A stretch of 64,000 nucleotides of DNA from Rapana venosa (GCA_028751875.1 CM054154.1:58531905-58595904); one strand, 5' to 3'. Shown: positions 32,605 through 44,204, counted from the first letter of the stretch. A program made the numbers and translations. Notes: generated by a model from the sequence alone, not told the origin.

Positions 32605-33545
32605 AATAATAATAATAATAATAAATGGAATTTATATAGCGCTACATCTTGCACCTCACAGATAGGCTAGCGCATACGGCATGGAGGTCAATACAGAGAA
32701 ATCAAAGATCATGGTCAACAGTGCAAGTAATGACAGCACGGAAATAAAGATGAATGGAGAAATACTGGAAGAGGTGAGCCAATTCAAATACTTAGGCTCC
32801 ATCCTAACAAAAGATGGCACATCAAACAATAAACAATGAAGTGAAAGCTCGCATTGCAACAGCAACATCTGCTCTAGCCAGACTCGAGAGGATCATCAGA
32901 AGCAACAACATCAGCTTCTGCACCAAATATCACCACTACAAATCCCTCATGATATCTATCCTCCTATATGGCTGTGAATCATGGACTCTGTCAGCAGAGC
33001 TAGAGAGGAGAATCCAAGCATTCGAGAACAAGTGCCACAGAAGACTCCTCAAAATATCATACAAAGAACACAAGACCAACAACTATGTGAAAGAAGAAAT
33101 CAAAAAGCGTGTGGGCCCCCAAGAACCTCTGCTCTCCACCATAAAGAGGAGAAAACTGATGTGGTTTGGTCACACCACAAGACACAACACTTTAGCAAAA
33201 ACCATCCTGCAGGGAACGGTTGAAGGCAAGAGAAGAAGAGGCCGCCAAAAGAAATCATGGGTTGACAACATCAAAGACTGGACCGCCCAACCCCTGCAAC
33301 ACCTTCTACTAGCCACACAGGATCGTGAAGCATGGAAAAAGATCTCTGTTGCGTCTTCTCTCATGTTCCCCCTACGTCCTTTGGGACATGGGACTGAGTG
33401 AGTGAGTGATATCTTGCAAAAACAAATCAAAGTGCTTGCATTCAACACACCCATACATACGACCAATAACAATTAACAGAGTTAACAAATTCAAATGTAT
33501 TCACCCAAGTGTTCCAGTTAATCTGTAGTAAGCACTGAAACTGAC
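32605..33545 (-). mobile_element. L2/CR1-like LINE 3' end, split by an RTE insertion
   Basis: (AAT)n and TGGAATTTATATAGCGCTAC at 32605-32655 continue at 33405 as ATATCTTGCAAAAACAAATC and AAGTGCTTGCATTCAACACA. ATCTTGCA on both sides of 32656-33404 is the target duplication of the RTE insert. Confidence 0.65.
32656..33404 (+). mobile_element. RTE-clade LINE, 3' 750 bp, recent
   Basis: Encodes the end of RT: SQFKYLGSILTKDGTSNN, SALARLERIIRSNNISFCTK, LLYGCESWTLSAELERRIQ, LMWFGHTTRHNTLAKTILQ, KRRRGRQKKSWVDNIKDW. It finishes in a TGAG tetranucleotide tail. A small duplication near 32826 (ACAATAAACAATG) breaks the frame between KDGTSNN and NEVKARI. Nearly identical to 37351-38035, hence young. ATCTTGCA flanks it. 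Confidence 0.88.
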
Positions 33546-34830
33546 GTACGATGGCGATGAATTTTCTTGGGCAGCCGTACTTCGCCATGATTTATGATGT
33601 TATGCTGGCCACAGTACAAGACAACGGGGAGGCATCTGAACCCTTCCCAGTCACCAACGGAGTGAAGCAGGGCTGTGTTCTTGCTCCCACCCTGTTCACC
33701 CTCATGTTTTCGGCAATGCTGTCAGATGCGTTCAGAGATTCGGATGTTGGTGTCAGCATCAGGTACAGGTATGATGGATCACTCTTCAATCTCATGAGGC
33801 TTCAAGCAAAACCAAGGTCTCAACAGATATCATCAACGACTTCCTGTTTGTTGATGACTGCGCCCTCAATGCTGCTTCTGAAGCCGACATGCAAGACAGT
33901 GTTGACAAGTTCTCTGATGCTTGTGACAAATTTGGGTTGACAATCAGTACCAAGAAGACTGAGGTAATGCACCAACCAGCCCCAGGGAAGCCCTACGTTG
34001 AACCAAACATCTCCGTAAATGGACTCAAAGCAGTGGACAAATTTACTTATCTTGGCAGTACCCTCTCCTGCACAGTAGCCATTGATGATGAGGTTATCAC
34101 CAGACTCGCCAAAGCAAGCGCTGCCTTTGGCAGACTTCAAAAGAATGTGTGGGACAGGAGAGGCATCTCAACAGAAACCAAGATCAAGGTCTATAAAGCG
34201 GTAGTGCTCACCACCCTCCTCTATGGCTCAGAGTCATGGACAGTCTACCAACGCCATGCTAAAAAGCTGAACCACTTCCACACCACCTGTTTGAGAAAAC
34301 TGTTCGGCATCAAGTGGCAGGACAAGATCCCAGACACTGAGGTGCTCACTAGAGGAAACCTTCCCAGCATCCACACCATCCTGATGCAGACCCAGCTTCG
34401 CTGGGCAGGCCATGTAGTTCGCATGCCAGACCATCGGCTCCCCAAGAAACTTTTGTTTGGCGAACTTCAGCATGGAAAGCGCTCCCAGGGAGGCCAGAAG
34501 AAATGCTTCAAGGACACTCTGAAAGCCTCACTGAAAGCCTTCAACATTGAGATAAACTCATGGGAGCAGGCAGCAATGGAGAGGCCACAGTGGCGAGCAG
34601 CTGTACGCAGTGGCGCCAAGGCCCACGAAGCAAACAGAATTGCGACAGCTGAGCAACGCAGGCAAGACAGGAAAGATAGAGCCTCCAAGTCTCCAAAAGC
34701 AGCCACTATACCCTGTCCATACTGCTCAAGAACTTTTCAAGCGCGGATTGGCCTAATAAGTCATCTTCGCACCCACAGAAATGGACCCTCCCAATCCCAG
34801 GATGAATAGATGGTCATCATCGATCCCAAT
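33546..34830 (+). mobile_element. LINE fragment: RT C-terminal half with terminal C2H2 finger
   Basis: 33551-33940 encodes PVTNGVKQGCVLAPTLFTLM and RYDGSLFNLMRLQAK. A one-base loss in an A run near 33808 shifts the frame, after which 33889-34809 gives FLFVDDCALNAASEADM (FADD box as FVDD), ISTKKTEVMHQPAPGKPY, FTYLGSTLSC, LLYGSESWTVYQRHAKKL, LRWAGHVVRMPDHRLPKKL and finally CPYCSRTFQARIGLISHLRT, a C2H2 zinc finger ending in H-x3-H style. This architecture is typical of a widespread animal LINE family often annotated as endonuclease-reverse transcriptase. The 5' half is missing. The long open C-terminus (306 aa) suggests a fairly recent copy. Confidence 0.88.
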
Positions 34831-34864
34831 GGACGACGAAGAAGAAAAAAAAGAAAAAGCACTC

Positions 34865-35221
34865 CTGACACAGGAGAGAGAGAGAGAGAGGGGGGGGAGG
34901 ATAGAGTCAGACAGGGAGACAGAGAGAAAGAGGGGGAGAGAGAGGGGGGTGGAGGGGGATAGAGTCAGACAGGGAGACAGAGAGAAAGAGGGGGAGAGAA
35001 AGAGGGGGGTGGGGGAGGAGGGGAAGAGAGAGGGGGTAGAGGAGGGGGGGTGGAGGGGAGAGAGAGAGAGGGGTAAAGTCAACTTTGTATTTCAAGAGTT
35101 GGGAGAGAGATCTAGAGAGAAGGAGAGGTAAAAGGTTAAGGAAAGAGCTAGGAGTGGAGAGGGGTGGGGGGGGGGGGGGGGGAAGGGGGGGGGGGGGGGG
35201 GGGGGGGGAGGGAGAGGGGAG

Positions 35222-35252
<31 letters not shown>

Positions 35253-35420
35253 AAATTTGTATTTCAACATTCAGCAGAGATAGATCTAAATGATAAGTGA
35301 AAGCCAATGTCAAAGTCTTGTCTCCCCCCCCCCCAAATCATACACTGAGAGAGAGAGAGAGATTACAATTGTATTTCCACATTCAGAGAGAGAGATAGAT
35401 GATAGGTAAGCCAATGTCAA
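34865..35420. repeat. GA/G-rich tracts alternating with a TCAAATTTGTATTTC unit
   Basis: (GA)n and long G runs (35167-35249) are each followed by a unit reading TTTGTATTTCAACATTCAGC...AGATAGATCTA...AAGCCAATGTCAAAGTCT. At least three units lie here. The same compound repeat occurs in copies B (58140-58760) and C (62300-62910), so it belongs to the TIR element. Confidence 0.75.
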
Positions 35421-35919
35421 AGTCTTTGCTTTGTTGTTTTTCTTTCTTTTAGATCCTACAGACAGACAGACAGGGAGAGCAGGGAGAGAGAGTTGCCTAA
35501 TTGATATAAGTTTTTCTGAAAATTTTCATCCTGGTGATCAGCACTGTTTTTGTGAGTTGCTTCAAGTGATGTTCTGTAATTCGCCATCCTCCTTTAGTGA
35601 AGGCATTGTTCTTTCCATGTTTGATACACAGCCCACAGCCTACTGCATGCCAGGATCACTGTTCTCAAGCCAGGGCTACTTGTCTATCAGCTCTGAACCT
35701 GCTGGGTCGCTGCATCTGCTGTCTCCTCAACGATCTCTGTCCCAATTATGTCACTTGTTTCCGAGTACAAGGCGTCTCGGAAGATGACGTAAACGAAGAG
35801 AAAAACGGAGCAGGAGGAGCCTGCTTTATTATGAAGATGGCTTGAAGGCCGAATCAGAAAATCTTGCCGCCCCTGAGGTAGCCTACGAACGTGATGACCG
35901 CTGCGGGAACTCGAACTAC

Positions 35920-35980
35920 AGTTTCTGTGATTGGTCAAAAGTGAGGGCGTTTAGCCAATCAGAAGCATCAATGGAGAACT
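35920..35980. promoter_or_regulatory. Inverted pair of CCAAT boxes in the TIR element
   Basis: TGATTGG (35928 area) and CCAATCA (35955 area) face each other. The pair is conserved in copy B near 60050-60080. CCAAT boxes are NF-Y sites; promoter function for the element is inferred only. Confidence 0.35.
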
Positions 35981-36162
35981 TCGGGGAAGTAGCGCTCAAT
36001 TTGAAAGAATATACAAACGGCAGTTGCGATGGCGCACTGTTTGTTAAAAAACCGCTGTCAGGATTTTTTTGCGTCCCTTAGGGCGCACTGCCCACATCGT
36101 TTTGTGGCAATTTAGAAAAAAATGTGGGAATCTTGCAAGGGCGCACCCTAGAATCAACACTG

Positions 36163-36385
36163 CTGTGTATTAGGAAGGAGAGAAAATAGGTGTATTCTCT
36201 ATTGGGAAGGAGAAAAAAACTGTCATACGAATATGTGTGTCGAGAGAGATGGGAGGGAGAGAAAATAGTTCACATGAATTGGAAGGAGGGAGACAAAACA
36301 TGAATTGGAAGAAGGGAGAGAAAAGTGGTTCCTGTGTATTGGAAGGAGGGAGAGAATAATTATGGTTCACATAACTTGAGTACGG
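36163..36385. repeat. GTGTATTGGAAGGAGGGAGA minisatellite, diverged
   Basis: Irregular units of TGTATTGGAAGGAGGGAGAG + AAAAT. They look like the continuation of the 29-bp array on the far side of the TIR element. Confidence 0.6.
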
Positions 36386-37338
36386 GCATGGAAAAAAAAT
36401 GTTATGAAGAAAAGAAAGAGGATGAGAGGGAAAACGCAAGAGAGAAAATAGTCTCCACATCAGAAAAGGGGAGAATAGAAAACCAGTTCAGACATGCCAG
36501 GATGAGACCAGAAGAGAACTAACCAGAGCATGCTTTGATTTACAACACAACGCAACGCTCTACATCTCAGCCATGCCACACCCAATTATCTTTACAGTTT
36601 TTCTATCACCACCACAAACCAGACAGTGACTTTTTCCTTTTTAAATATATTCACTTCACAAATGCATGCTAATCATTGGCAGTGAACTCATTAGATTTCC
36701 CCCCATTCAAAATGTATCCAGTTTTTAAAAAAAATTGTTGTTGAAAAATAATATTGCATCAGGTCTTATCACAATGAATCACCATCATGTTTATTTTCAA
36801 GACAATAACTGAATTGCAAAAGGAAACACACTCACACACATATACAGACAAAAAACAAAAACGAACGATCCAAGAGACCAACTGAATACACAAGGGTGAG
36901 ATGGAGCGTCTAAAATCTCCTCTCCCCACCAAACATAAGACATTAAAAAACCCTAGAGGTTTCTGATTTGAAGGCTACAGCTCAAACTGATGTTCTGTGA
37001 GTACATGAAACAAGTTTCTTTTGGGATGGCAATTCTTTCCATACTTACGACATCCAATGATTTCAATACGTTTTCTTCATCTTGACAATAAAGAATTTCA
37101 ACAGTGATGACACCAATTCTCTTCTATGTTCATAAGAGCTGACAGACTTCCTGTTTGATTCAACCGGCACCTTACTTGCTCTTTGCCTCCTCCACAAAAT
37201 ACAACACTACTCGAATGTGAAGCTGTTGCCGCCACCACCTGGCCTGTGTACAAGTGAAGGAGGTACAGGCAATGCATGCTAATGGCCTGTTACTTGTATG
37301 TGACCATTATTTGTTGGCTTTTTAGTTTTAGTCTCTGT
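36386..37338. other. Unassigned unique sequence
   Basis: No repeat unit, splice-bounded ORF or domain recognised. AT-rich. Confidence 0.4.
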
Positions 37339-37350
37339 GTGAGTGTCTGG

Positions 37351-38035
37351 TCAACAGCGCTAGTAATGACAGCACGGAAATAAAGATGAATGGAGAAATA
37401 CTGGAAGAGGTGAGCCAATTCAAATACTTAGGCTCCATCCTAACAAAAGATGGCACATCAAACAATGAAGTGAAAGCTCGCATTGCAACAGCAACATCTG
37501 CTCTAGCCAGACTCGAGAGGATCATCAGAAGCAACAACATCAGCTTCTGCACCAAATATCACCTCTACAAATTTCTCGTGATATCTATCCTCCTATATGG
37601 CTGTGAATCATGGACCCTGTCAGCAGAGCTAGAGAGGAGAATCCAAGCATTCGAGAACAAGTGCCACAGAAGACTCCTCAAAATATCATACAAAGAACAC
37701 AAGACCAACAACTATGTGAAAGAAGAAATCAAAAAGCGTGTGGGCCCCCAAGAACCTCTGCTCTCCACCATAAAGAGGAGAAAACTGATGTGGTTTGGTC
37801 ACACCACAAGACACAACACCTTAGCAAAAACCATCCTGCAGGGAACAGTTGAAGGCAAGAGAAGAAGAGGCCGCCAAAAGAAATAATGGGTTGACAACAT
37901 CAAAGACTGGACCGCCCAACCCCTGCAACACCTTCTACTAGCCAGCAGGACCGTGAAGCATGGAAAAAGATCTCTGTTGCGTCTTCTCTCATGTCCCCCC
38001 TACGTCCTTTGGGAAATGGGACTGAGTGAGTGAGA
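37351..38035 (+). mobile_element. RTE-clade LINE, 3' 685 bp, with 12-bp target duplication
   Basis: Nearly identical to 32656-33404. An open frame at 37386-37886 covers VSQFKYLGSILTKDGTSNNE to GKRRRGRQKK, where TCA is changed to TAA. Downstream coding is still legible (DREAWKK-like, one gap at 37945). It ends in a TGAG tail. GTGAGTGTCTGG flanks it at 37339-37350 and 38036-38047. 5' truncation with a clean target duplication indicates target-primed insertion. Confidence 0.9.
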
Positions 38036-38047
38036 GTGAGTGTCTGG

Positions 38048-38499
38048 ATGCCAGTCACCTCTGCATCCCCTGCTGTGACGATACAGCGAGGTCACAGGCC
38101 CAGAGGCTGCAGCATCTCCTCTCAGGAGGTTTGCGGGGGGGGCGGCTTCTTTTCTAACTCTACACCACATTGCCAGAACGCCCCCCCCCCCCCCCCCCTC
38201 ATGAAGGGAAGATGAAAACAACCATGGTTTTGGGTGCCAATGATCATCACTGAACTCACACAATCTTTGCACCAGAGTTCTACATCCTGACAACAAATCT
38301 GTAGGTATATATGCCACAGATTTTTTCCCCAAAAACAGATCAGTATAAACATTTCATTAGATTCCTATTATGATATTCTGAAAGCTTTTACACCTTTTTC
38401 TCAGATAAGATAAACAAATTTATTTCTCTTCAAAATAAAAAGACAGAGACTACATATGTGTACAGTAATTGTAGTCATTCTCAGACACAATGGCTGGCG
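38048..38499. other. Unassigned, with poly-C run
   Basis: C run at 38181-38198. Otherwise unique AT-rich sequence without recognised features. Confidence 0.4.
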
Positions 38500-39580
38500 T
38501 GTCAGAATTTAATGTGGAATATATGTATAATGTTCATAGCTATATGTCTAACGTGGAGAATATTTTCTGTTCAGTCTGTGCTTATGTTTTCATAGCTCTA
38601 CTTGTTTATCTGGCACATATTCTCACGTTCCAGTCTGTACTTGCTTGTTTGTGTTTTATGTGGGGGCACATTCTCATCTTCCCAGTCTACACTTGTTCAT
38701 GTGGTGCATATTTTCTTGTTGATAGCCATACCGGTTTAGGTTTAATGTGGATTATATTCTCATTTTAATTGTGTACTTCTTGTTTACTGTGGTAAACGTT
38801 CTCATGTTCATAGCTATACTTATTTTTGATGTGGCGCATTATTGAGCTCATAGTCTGTACTTGTTCAGGTTTAACATGGAGCATGTTCTCATTTTTTTCC
38901 TTGTTTAGGTTTCTCATTTTTTTCCTTGTTTAGGTTTAACGTGGAGCATGTTTGCTGTTCATTGTCTGTAGTCTGTACTTTTGTTTATTTTTGTGGCACA
39001 TATTCATATGTCCATAGTCTGTACTTCCTTTTTCAACGAGGAGCATATCTTCATGTTCATACTCTGTTCTTCTTCATGTTAAATGTGGAGTATACTGTCA
39101 TGTTGTTAGTCTTTACTTCATGTTAAGAGCACATTCACATGTTCATAGTCCATACTTGTTCTGTTTAATGTGGAGCATATTCACATGTTCATAGTGCATA
39201 CTTGTTCTGTTTAATGTGGAGCATATTCACATGTTCATAGTGCATACTTGTTCTGTTTAATGTGGAGCATATTCACATGTTCATAGTCCATACTTGTTCT
39301 GTTTAATGTGGAGCATATTCACATGTTCATAGCCCATACTTGTTCTGTTTAATGTGGAGCATATTCACATGTTCATAGCCCATACTTGTTCTGTTTAATG
39401 TGGAGCATATTCACATGTTCATAGTGCATACTTGTTCTGTTTAATGTGGAGCATATTCTCATGTTCATACTCTGCACTTTATGGTTCATTAATTCTCATG
39501 ACATGTTCATAGTCCATACTTGTTCATGTTTAATGTGGAGCATATTCTCATGTTCTTTGTACAGTTTTAGTATCGAGCAT
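38500..39580. repeat. 46-bp minisatellite (unrelated to the TA satellite)
   Basis: Units of TGTTCATAGTCCATACTTGT + TCTGTTTAATGTGGAGCATA + TTCACA. Eight units at 39130-39460 are nearly perfect, with CC/GC variants. The flanks (38500-39120, 39460-39560) are progressively diverged, the usual pattern of an array homogenised in its centre. Confidence 0.88.
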
Positions 39581-40196
39581 AGTCTCGTGTTCCTAATACG
39601 TTTGACACAGTCAGTCCACAAATAGCAAACAATTAGTAGTCAGAAAGTTCACCCGAGGACCACAACCACTGCTGGTTGTGAGAACCACTTTTGGTTTTAG
39701 ACTGTTGCTGGGAACAACTAAGCAGTTCATTAAAACTTCAGAACACACACATTATCTACTTGATTGAAACAATGGCTAGTTTTTACATTGTTGTAGAACA
39801 AGCGCTTGATGACATTTTCTAGAGCTACTGTAGGGTGGATGAAGAGTTTAGAGTTGACTTAGCTAGAAACTTTTGAGAATCCAAAATGGGGGGGGGAATC
39901 AAGGCAGGGGGCACAGCCACCTAACGCTGTTCAAAGCATTTTTATGGTTAACTCAAATGAGTCGCAGTGAAATGGATCCCGCCATTTTGTGGTGACGCGT
40001 GATTTTGGCTATATTTGAAAAATTCAGTAGACTTACCCAATATAATAATGACATACACATCATACATACTTTTGAGATTGTTTCACAGTTTTTTAATAGA
40101 TGACTCTATTTATTTTTTTTACAAATTTTCAAAATATGTCACTGAATGCTGAAAAATAATAAGTTTTGAAAATTACGGCTGCGTATCTTACATGGC
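39581..40196. other. Unassigned sequence next to a MITE
   Basis: Unique sequence. TTAACTCAAATGAG at 39948 may be an end of another TTAA element (see findings). Confidence 0.35.
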
Positions 40197-40200
40197 TTAA

Positions 40201-40707
40201 CTCACTCGGGACGGCCAATTCTCTCCCTTGCTTTTCCCCCCAGACGGCCCATTTGTAATGGTTAGTAAAAAAAAATCATAAAAAATACAAAACACATAGT
40301 AAGAAAATGAAATTTTCTGAACTTATGAATAACATGCTGGGTTAGTACATATAAAAAAATTGAAGCTCTCACTTTAGTAGAACGCTGTCGTCGAGACCTA
40401 ATCTGATCCCTGCTATTTTGCGCTGAGTTTGCTTCTGACGCCATCTTTGACATGTATGCAAAAATGCTGGGCATGTCGGCTACTCTCTGCAAGCGCAAAC
40501 AAAGAGCTAGGAACACACGGAATCACCCGACAACGCACTGCATTCGACGTTGGACAGGCTCACGAAGCTATGTTTAGCTGCACAAGTCATAGTATCATGC
40601 GGCGGCCACGTGAAAAATCTGCAAACAGCAAATCCGCTATAGCAGCGAGTCGTCCAAAACCGTGGCTTTACACTGATTCGCTAGAGTGGTCAGCCGTCCT
40701 CTGAGAG
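40201..40707. mobile_element. TTAA-flanked MITE, 507 bp
   Basis: Flanked by TTAA (40197-40200 and 40708-40711). The ends are imperfect inverted repeats: CTCACTCGGGACGGCCAATT on the left, and CTCTCAGAGGACGGCTGACC read inward from the right. TTAA target duplications point to piggyBac or a similar superfamily. No transposase coding is seen; the short open frames inside are not convincing. Confidence 0.6.
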
Positions 40708-40711
40708 TTAA

Positions 40712-41110
40712 ACTGTTCATCAACTAGTCCCCTTCAAACAATGTGATGATTTTTCACCAAGTAAAGTTCTCTGAAGCTGGCTGAATCCATCTGATGTCAC
40801 TTTTGTACAAGAGATTTTTTATATTTTTTTTAAAGCATCATAACACTGGAGAGCTTGAAATCCCAAAGTTATCACTTGTTGACATGTCAAACAAAATTAG
40901 CCAACAGACAAAAACTAGGCAAGCTTATGGTCATGGAAAGCAACTGTGTTTAGAAAAATGATTGCCCTACAGGCCAGAGTACTTTCCCTTGAGTTAAACA
41001 TCACTTGTCGTTTTTTTTTAAAATTCGTATTTCTGCCGATTCTTAAGCTTCAGCACATCACAGTAAAGGAAAAGCTTCGGTACAACCTCAATGAGTTAAC
41101 TACCCCATAA
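40712..41110. other. Unassigned sequence
   Basis: AT-rich. Inverted TTAACTC-type ends at 40994 and 41096 may be further TTAA-element termini. Confidence 0.3.
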
Positions 41111-41111
41111 T

Positions 41112-41572
41112 AACGGTTTTGTTTTCTGTCACTGCCCTTTAACTTATGACTGCTGTTTTCTGTCACTGCCCTTTAACCTATGACTGCTGTTTTCTGTCAC
41201 TGCCCTTTAACTAACTGCTGTTTTCTGTCACTGCCCTTTAACTTAGACTGCTGTTTTCTGTCACTGACTGCTGTTTTCTGTCTCTGCCCTTTAACTAACT
41301 GCTGTTTTCTGTCACTGCCCTTTAACTTATGACTGCTGTTTTCTGTCACTGCCCTTTAACTTATGACTGCTGTTTTCTGTCACTGCCCTTTAACTTATGA
41401 CTGCTGTTTTCTGTCACTGCCCTTTAACTTATGACTGCTGTTTTCTGTCACTGACTGCTGTTTTCTGTCACTGCCCTTTAACTTATGACTGCTGTTTTCT
41501 GTCACTGCCCTTTAACTTATGACTGCTGTTTTCTGTCACTGACTGCTGTTTTCCGTCACTGCCCCATAATGA
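41112..41572. repeat. 34-bp minisatellite
   Basis: About 13 units of TTATGACTGCTGTTTTCTGT + CACTGCCCTTTAAC, with short units lacking CCCTTTAACTTATGA (TCACTGACTGCTGTTTTCTG) at 41260, 41450 and 41540. Confidence 0.9.
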
Positions 41573-42299
41573 TGCTTTGGTTTCTTTTTATTATTTTTAT
41601 TATTATTTTTACTGCCCCCATGAAATGATAAAGACTGTTTTTTCTTAGTCTTTTTAGTCTTTCATAGGGAATCTTAATGCATGTGAACAAACTAACATAA
41701 TTTATGCACATTAGGTTTTAAGACTGAAAAAAGAAAAACACTGCCAGGAAATCAATCTACCAAACACAAACAACAGATTCACTGCAAGTTTATTCTAAAA
41801 AGATACATAAAAAGACAGAACATGATAAAAGAAAGATCTTCAAACAAAAATCCCCTTCCCAACCCAAAATGAAAACTACCCTCCTCCCCCCCACTAAAAA
41901 AAAAAAATCAAAACAAAGACAAATAACAAAGGGAAAACCCCCCCAACAAATCCAACACTGATCAAAACTGAAAAAAGCCCACTGACTGAAATTTAAAAGA
42001 AGAAAACAGTGATCAGACAGATGTACATGGAGATGACACCCACATTCCTTTCCTCCTGCTGCTGCTGCTGCTGCTGACACTGTGGTCGGCAGAGACCTTC
42101 AGACTGTGTCCAGGCCTGGGAAACCACCAGCACATCATCACACCACTCCTGACACTGCTGTACATCAGAAAATAAATGATGTTTGGTGACCAGGGAACAA
42201 CACCATGGCCTGCCTGCAGAAAAGGCTGGAAGGGTTCTATCTATTAAGAAAGTCAGGGAAGAGGGACAGAGCCAGGAAGAACTAACACAGCAGCCCTGG
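41573..42299. other. Unassigned, with A-rich and (CTG)n tracts
   Basis: Includes (CTG)6 at 42056-42076. The minus strand is open through 41993-42300 only as an extension of the repeat frame. No splice-supported exon is recognised. Confidence 0.4.
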
Positions 42300-42885
42300 A
42301 TCCACACGACACCAGTGACGGCCCTGCACTGAACAGGATCCCTGACAGGCCACCTCAACATAGATCCACACTGAACAGGACCACTGACGGGCCACCTCAA
42401 CACAGATCCACACTGAACAGGATCACTGACGGGCCACCTCAACATAGATCCACACTGAACAGGATCCCTGACGGGCCACCTCAACATAGATCCACACTGA
42501 ACAGGATCCCTGACGGGCCACCTCAACATAGATCCACACTGAACAGGATCCTGACGGGCCACCTCAACATAGATCCACACTGAACAGGATCACTGACGGG
42601 CCACCTCAACATAGATCCACACTGAACAGGATCCCTGACGGGCCACCTCAACATAGATCCACACTGAACAGGATCACTGACGGGCCACCTCAACATAGAT
42701 CCACACTGAACAGGATCCCTGACGGGCCACCTCAACATAGATCCACACTGAACAGGATCACTGACGGGCCACCTCAACATAGATCCACACTGAACAGGAT
42801 CCCTGACGGGCCACCTCAACATAGATCCACACTGAACAGGATCACGGACGGGCCACCTCAACATAGATCCACACGACAGAATCTG
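42300..42885. repeat. 42-bp minisatellite with alternating unit types
   Basis: About 13 units of CACCTCAACATAGATCCACA + CTGAACAGGATCCCTGACGG + GC. Units carry either TCCCTG or TCACTG, and from about 42580 these strictly alternate, giving an 84-bp higher-order period. 42 is divisible by 3, so the minus strand reads as an open 14-residue repeat (MLRWPVRDPVQCGS). Confidence 0.9.
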
Positions 42886-43103
42886 TGCTTTCTTCACTTG
42901 GCAGCACCAGCAGACAAAGTCGACGTCACCATTCTTGTCTGTAACTGACTGCTGAGGGCCTATTTTTCCCCATAAAGGATTTTTCCAACCAGATCCCTTG
43001 AAAGGAAAGCACTCAAAGTCCTTTCCCTTTAAAAAGCTTCATCTTCATCAGAAGAAAAGTACAAAAGAAATGCACGGTGTCAAATAAATCAAATCACTAA
43101 AAT
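42886..43103. other. Spacer
   Basis: Unique sequence, nothing recognised. Confidence 0.35.
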
Positions 43104-43522
43104 GTGACACTCTATCATTTAACGAGTTGGATTACACCAGAAGTCAATTTTTAGTTACTAACATGATAATAATCTGTAATTAAAAGGCTGTTCAATACAA
43201 AAAAACATTAAAAATTGGACAATTCTATGAAAAGTTATTACAACTTGAAATGATACACTGCAGGAAATGACAAAATGAAAAATTGACAAGTTTAACATCG
43301 TATTAGGTGGTCAGAATGAGGGCTTGGGTATTTTTAAAACGCGTTTAAAAGCAAAGGGAAAAAAAATTATGCCTTGATATTACGTTACAAGGGGATGAAA
43401 GGCTCTAGTTTTATAATCCATCAAAATCCACAACCTGACCCCACCTGCCTAAACTGGCTCCTAGCAGAGGAGTGGGTCAGGCAGGCAGGTGCTAAGCAAC
43501 TCATTTCCTGGTGGAGGGTCAC
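43104..43522. mobile_element. Putative MITE, copy 1 (GTGAC...GTCAC ends)
   Basis: 419 bp similar over its length to 45279-45683, with shared stretches GGTCAGA...GAGGGCTTGGGT and TGGCTCCTAGCAGA. The right end read inward is GTGACCCTCCACC; the left end GTGACACTCTATC is diverged. Confidence 0.5.
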
Positions 43523-43534
43523 ACTACTGAACAG

Positions 43535-44045
43535 TAGTTCAAACCACCACACCAATCATTCAGCCATAAGGAAAACGACCACATGGATCATTCAGCCATA
43601 AGGAAAACCACCACACCAACCATTCAGCCATAAGGAAAACCACCACACCAATCATTCAGCCATAAGGAAAACGACCACATGGATCATTCAGCCATAAGGA
43701 AAACCACCACAGGAATCATTCAGCCATAAGGAAAACCACCACAGGAATCATTCAGCCATAAGGAAAACCACCACAGGAATCATTCAGCCATAAGGAAAAC
43801 CACCACAGGAATCATTCAGCCATAAGGAAAACCACCACAGGAATCATTCAGCCATAAGGAAAACCACCACACCAATCATTCAGCCATAAGGAAAACCACC
43901 ACACCAACCATTCAGCCATAAGGAAAACCACCATTCAGCCATAAGGAAAACCACCACAGGAATCATTCAGCCATAAGGAAAACCACCACAGGAATCATTC
44001 AGCCATAAGGAAAACCACCACATGGATCGTTCAGCCCTAAGGAAC
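43535..44045. repeat. 32-bp minisatellite
   Basis: About 16 units of ATAAGGAAAACCACCACAGG + AATCATTCAGCC. Variants carry ACACCAATC, ACACCAACC or ACATGGATC in place of ACAGGAATC. One unit near 43920 is shortened. Confidence 0.9.
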
Positions 44046-44204
44046 ATGCACACTAAGTGAGGCAGTCCTAAATCCATCAAAACTATTTGATATGTCACAC
44101 CCACATATCATCATCTCATGTCCATGTTCTTTTAATAGTGAACACACATGCCTTGTTCAAAGCTCCATAGCTAGAATATCTATCCCCTATCCTGATGTCT
44201 AGCC

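Larger units (their letters stand above)
32376..36162. mobile_element. TIR DNA transposon-like element, copy A (with LINE insertions)
   Basis: The ends are inverted repeats: CAGTGTTGATTCTAGG at 32376-32391 and CCTAGAATCAACACTG at 36147-36162, perfect over 16 bp. CTGTG immediately flanks both ends (32371-32375; 36163-36167), a 5-bp target duplication. Beyond the left TIR is ATGGGGCCCAAGGGCCCCCT. The interior has two LINE insertions, GA/G-rich minisatellites (34870-35260) and a right part (35580-36160) shared with copies B and C. No transposase was recognised. CAG-type ends recall hAT, but the 5-bp duplication does not fit hAT, so I leave the superfamily open. Confidence 0.72.

Noticed and set aside
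34753..35313. Arg/Glu-rich and poly-Pro ORFs
   Set aside because: GA- and G-tract translations; the same applies at 58014-58746 and 62146-62594.
41993..42897. Minus-strand ORFs with a 14-residue repeat (MLRWPVRDPVQCGS)
   Set aside because: 42-bp minisatellite in frame; the tail beyond the repeat shows no domain and no supported splice sites.
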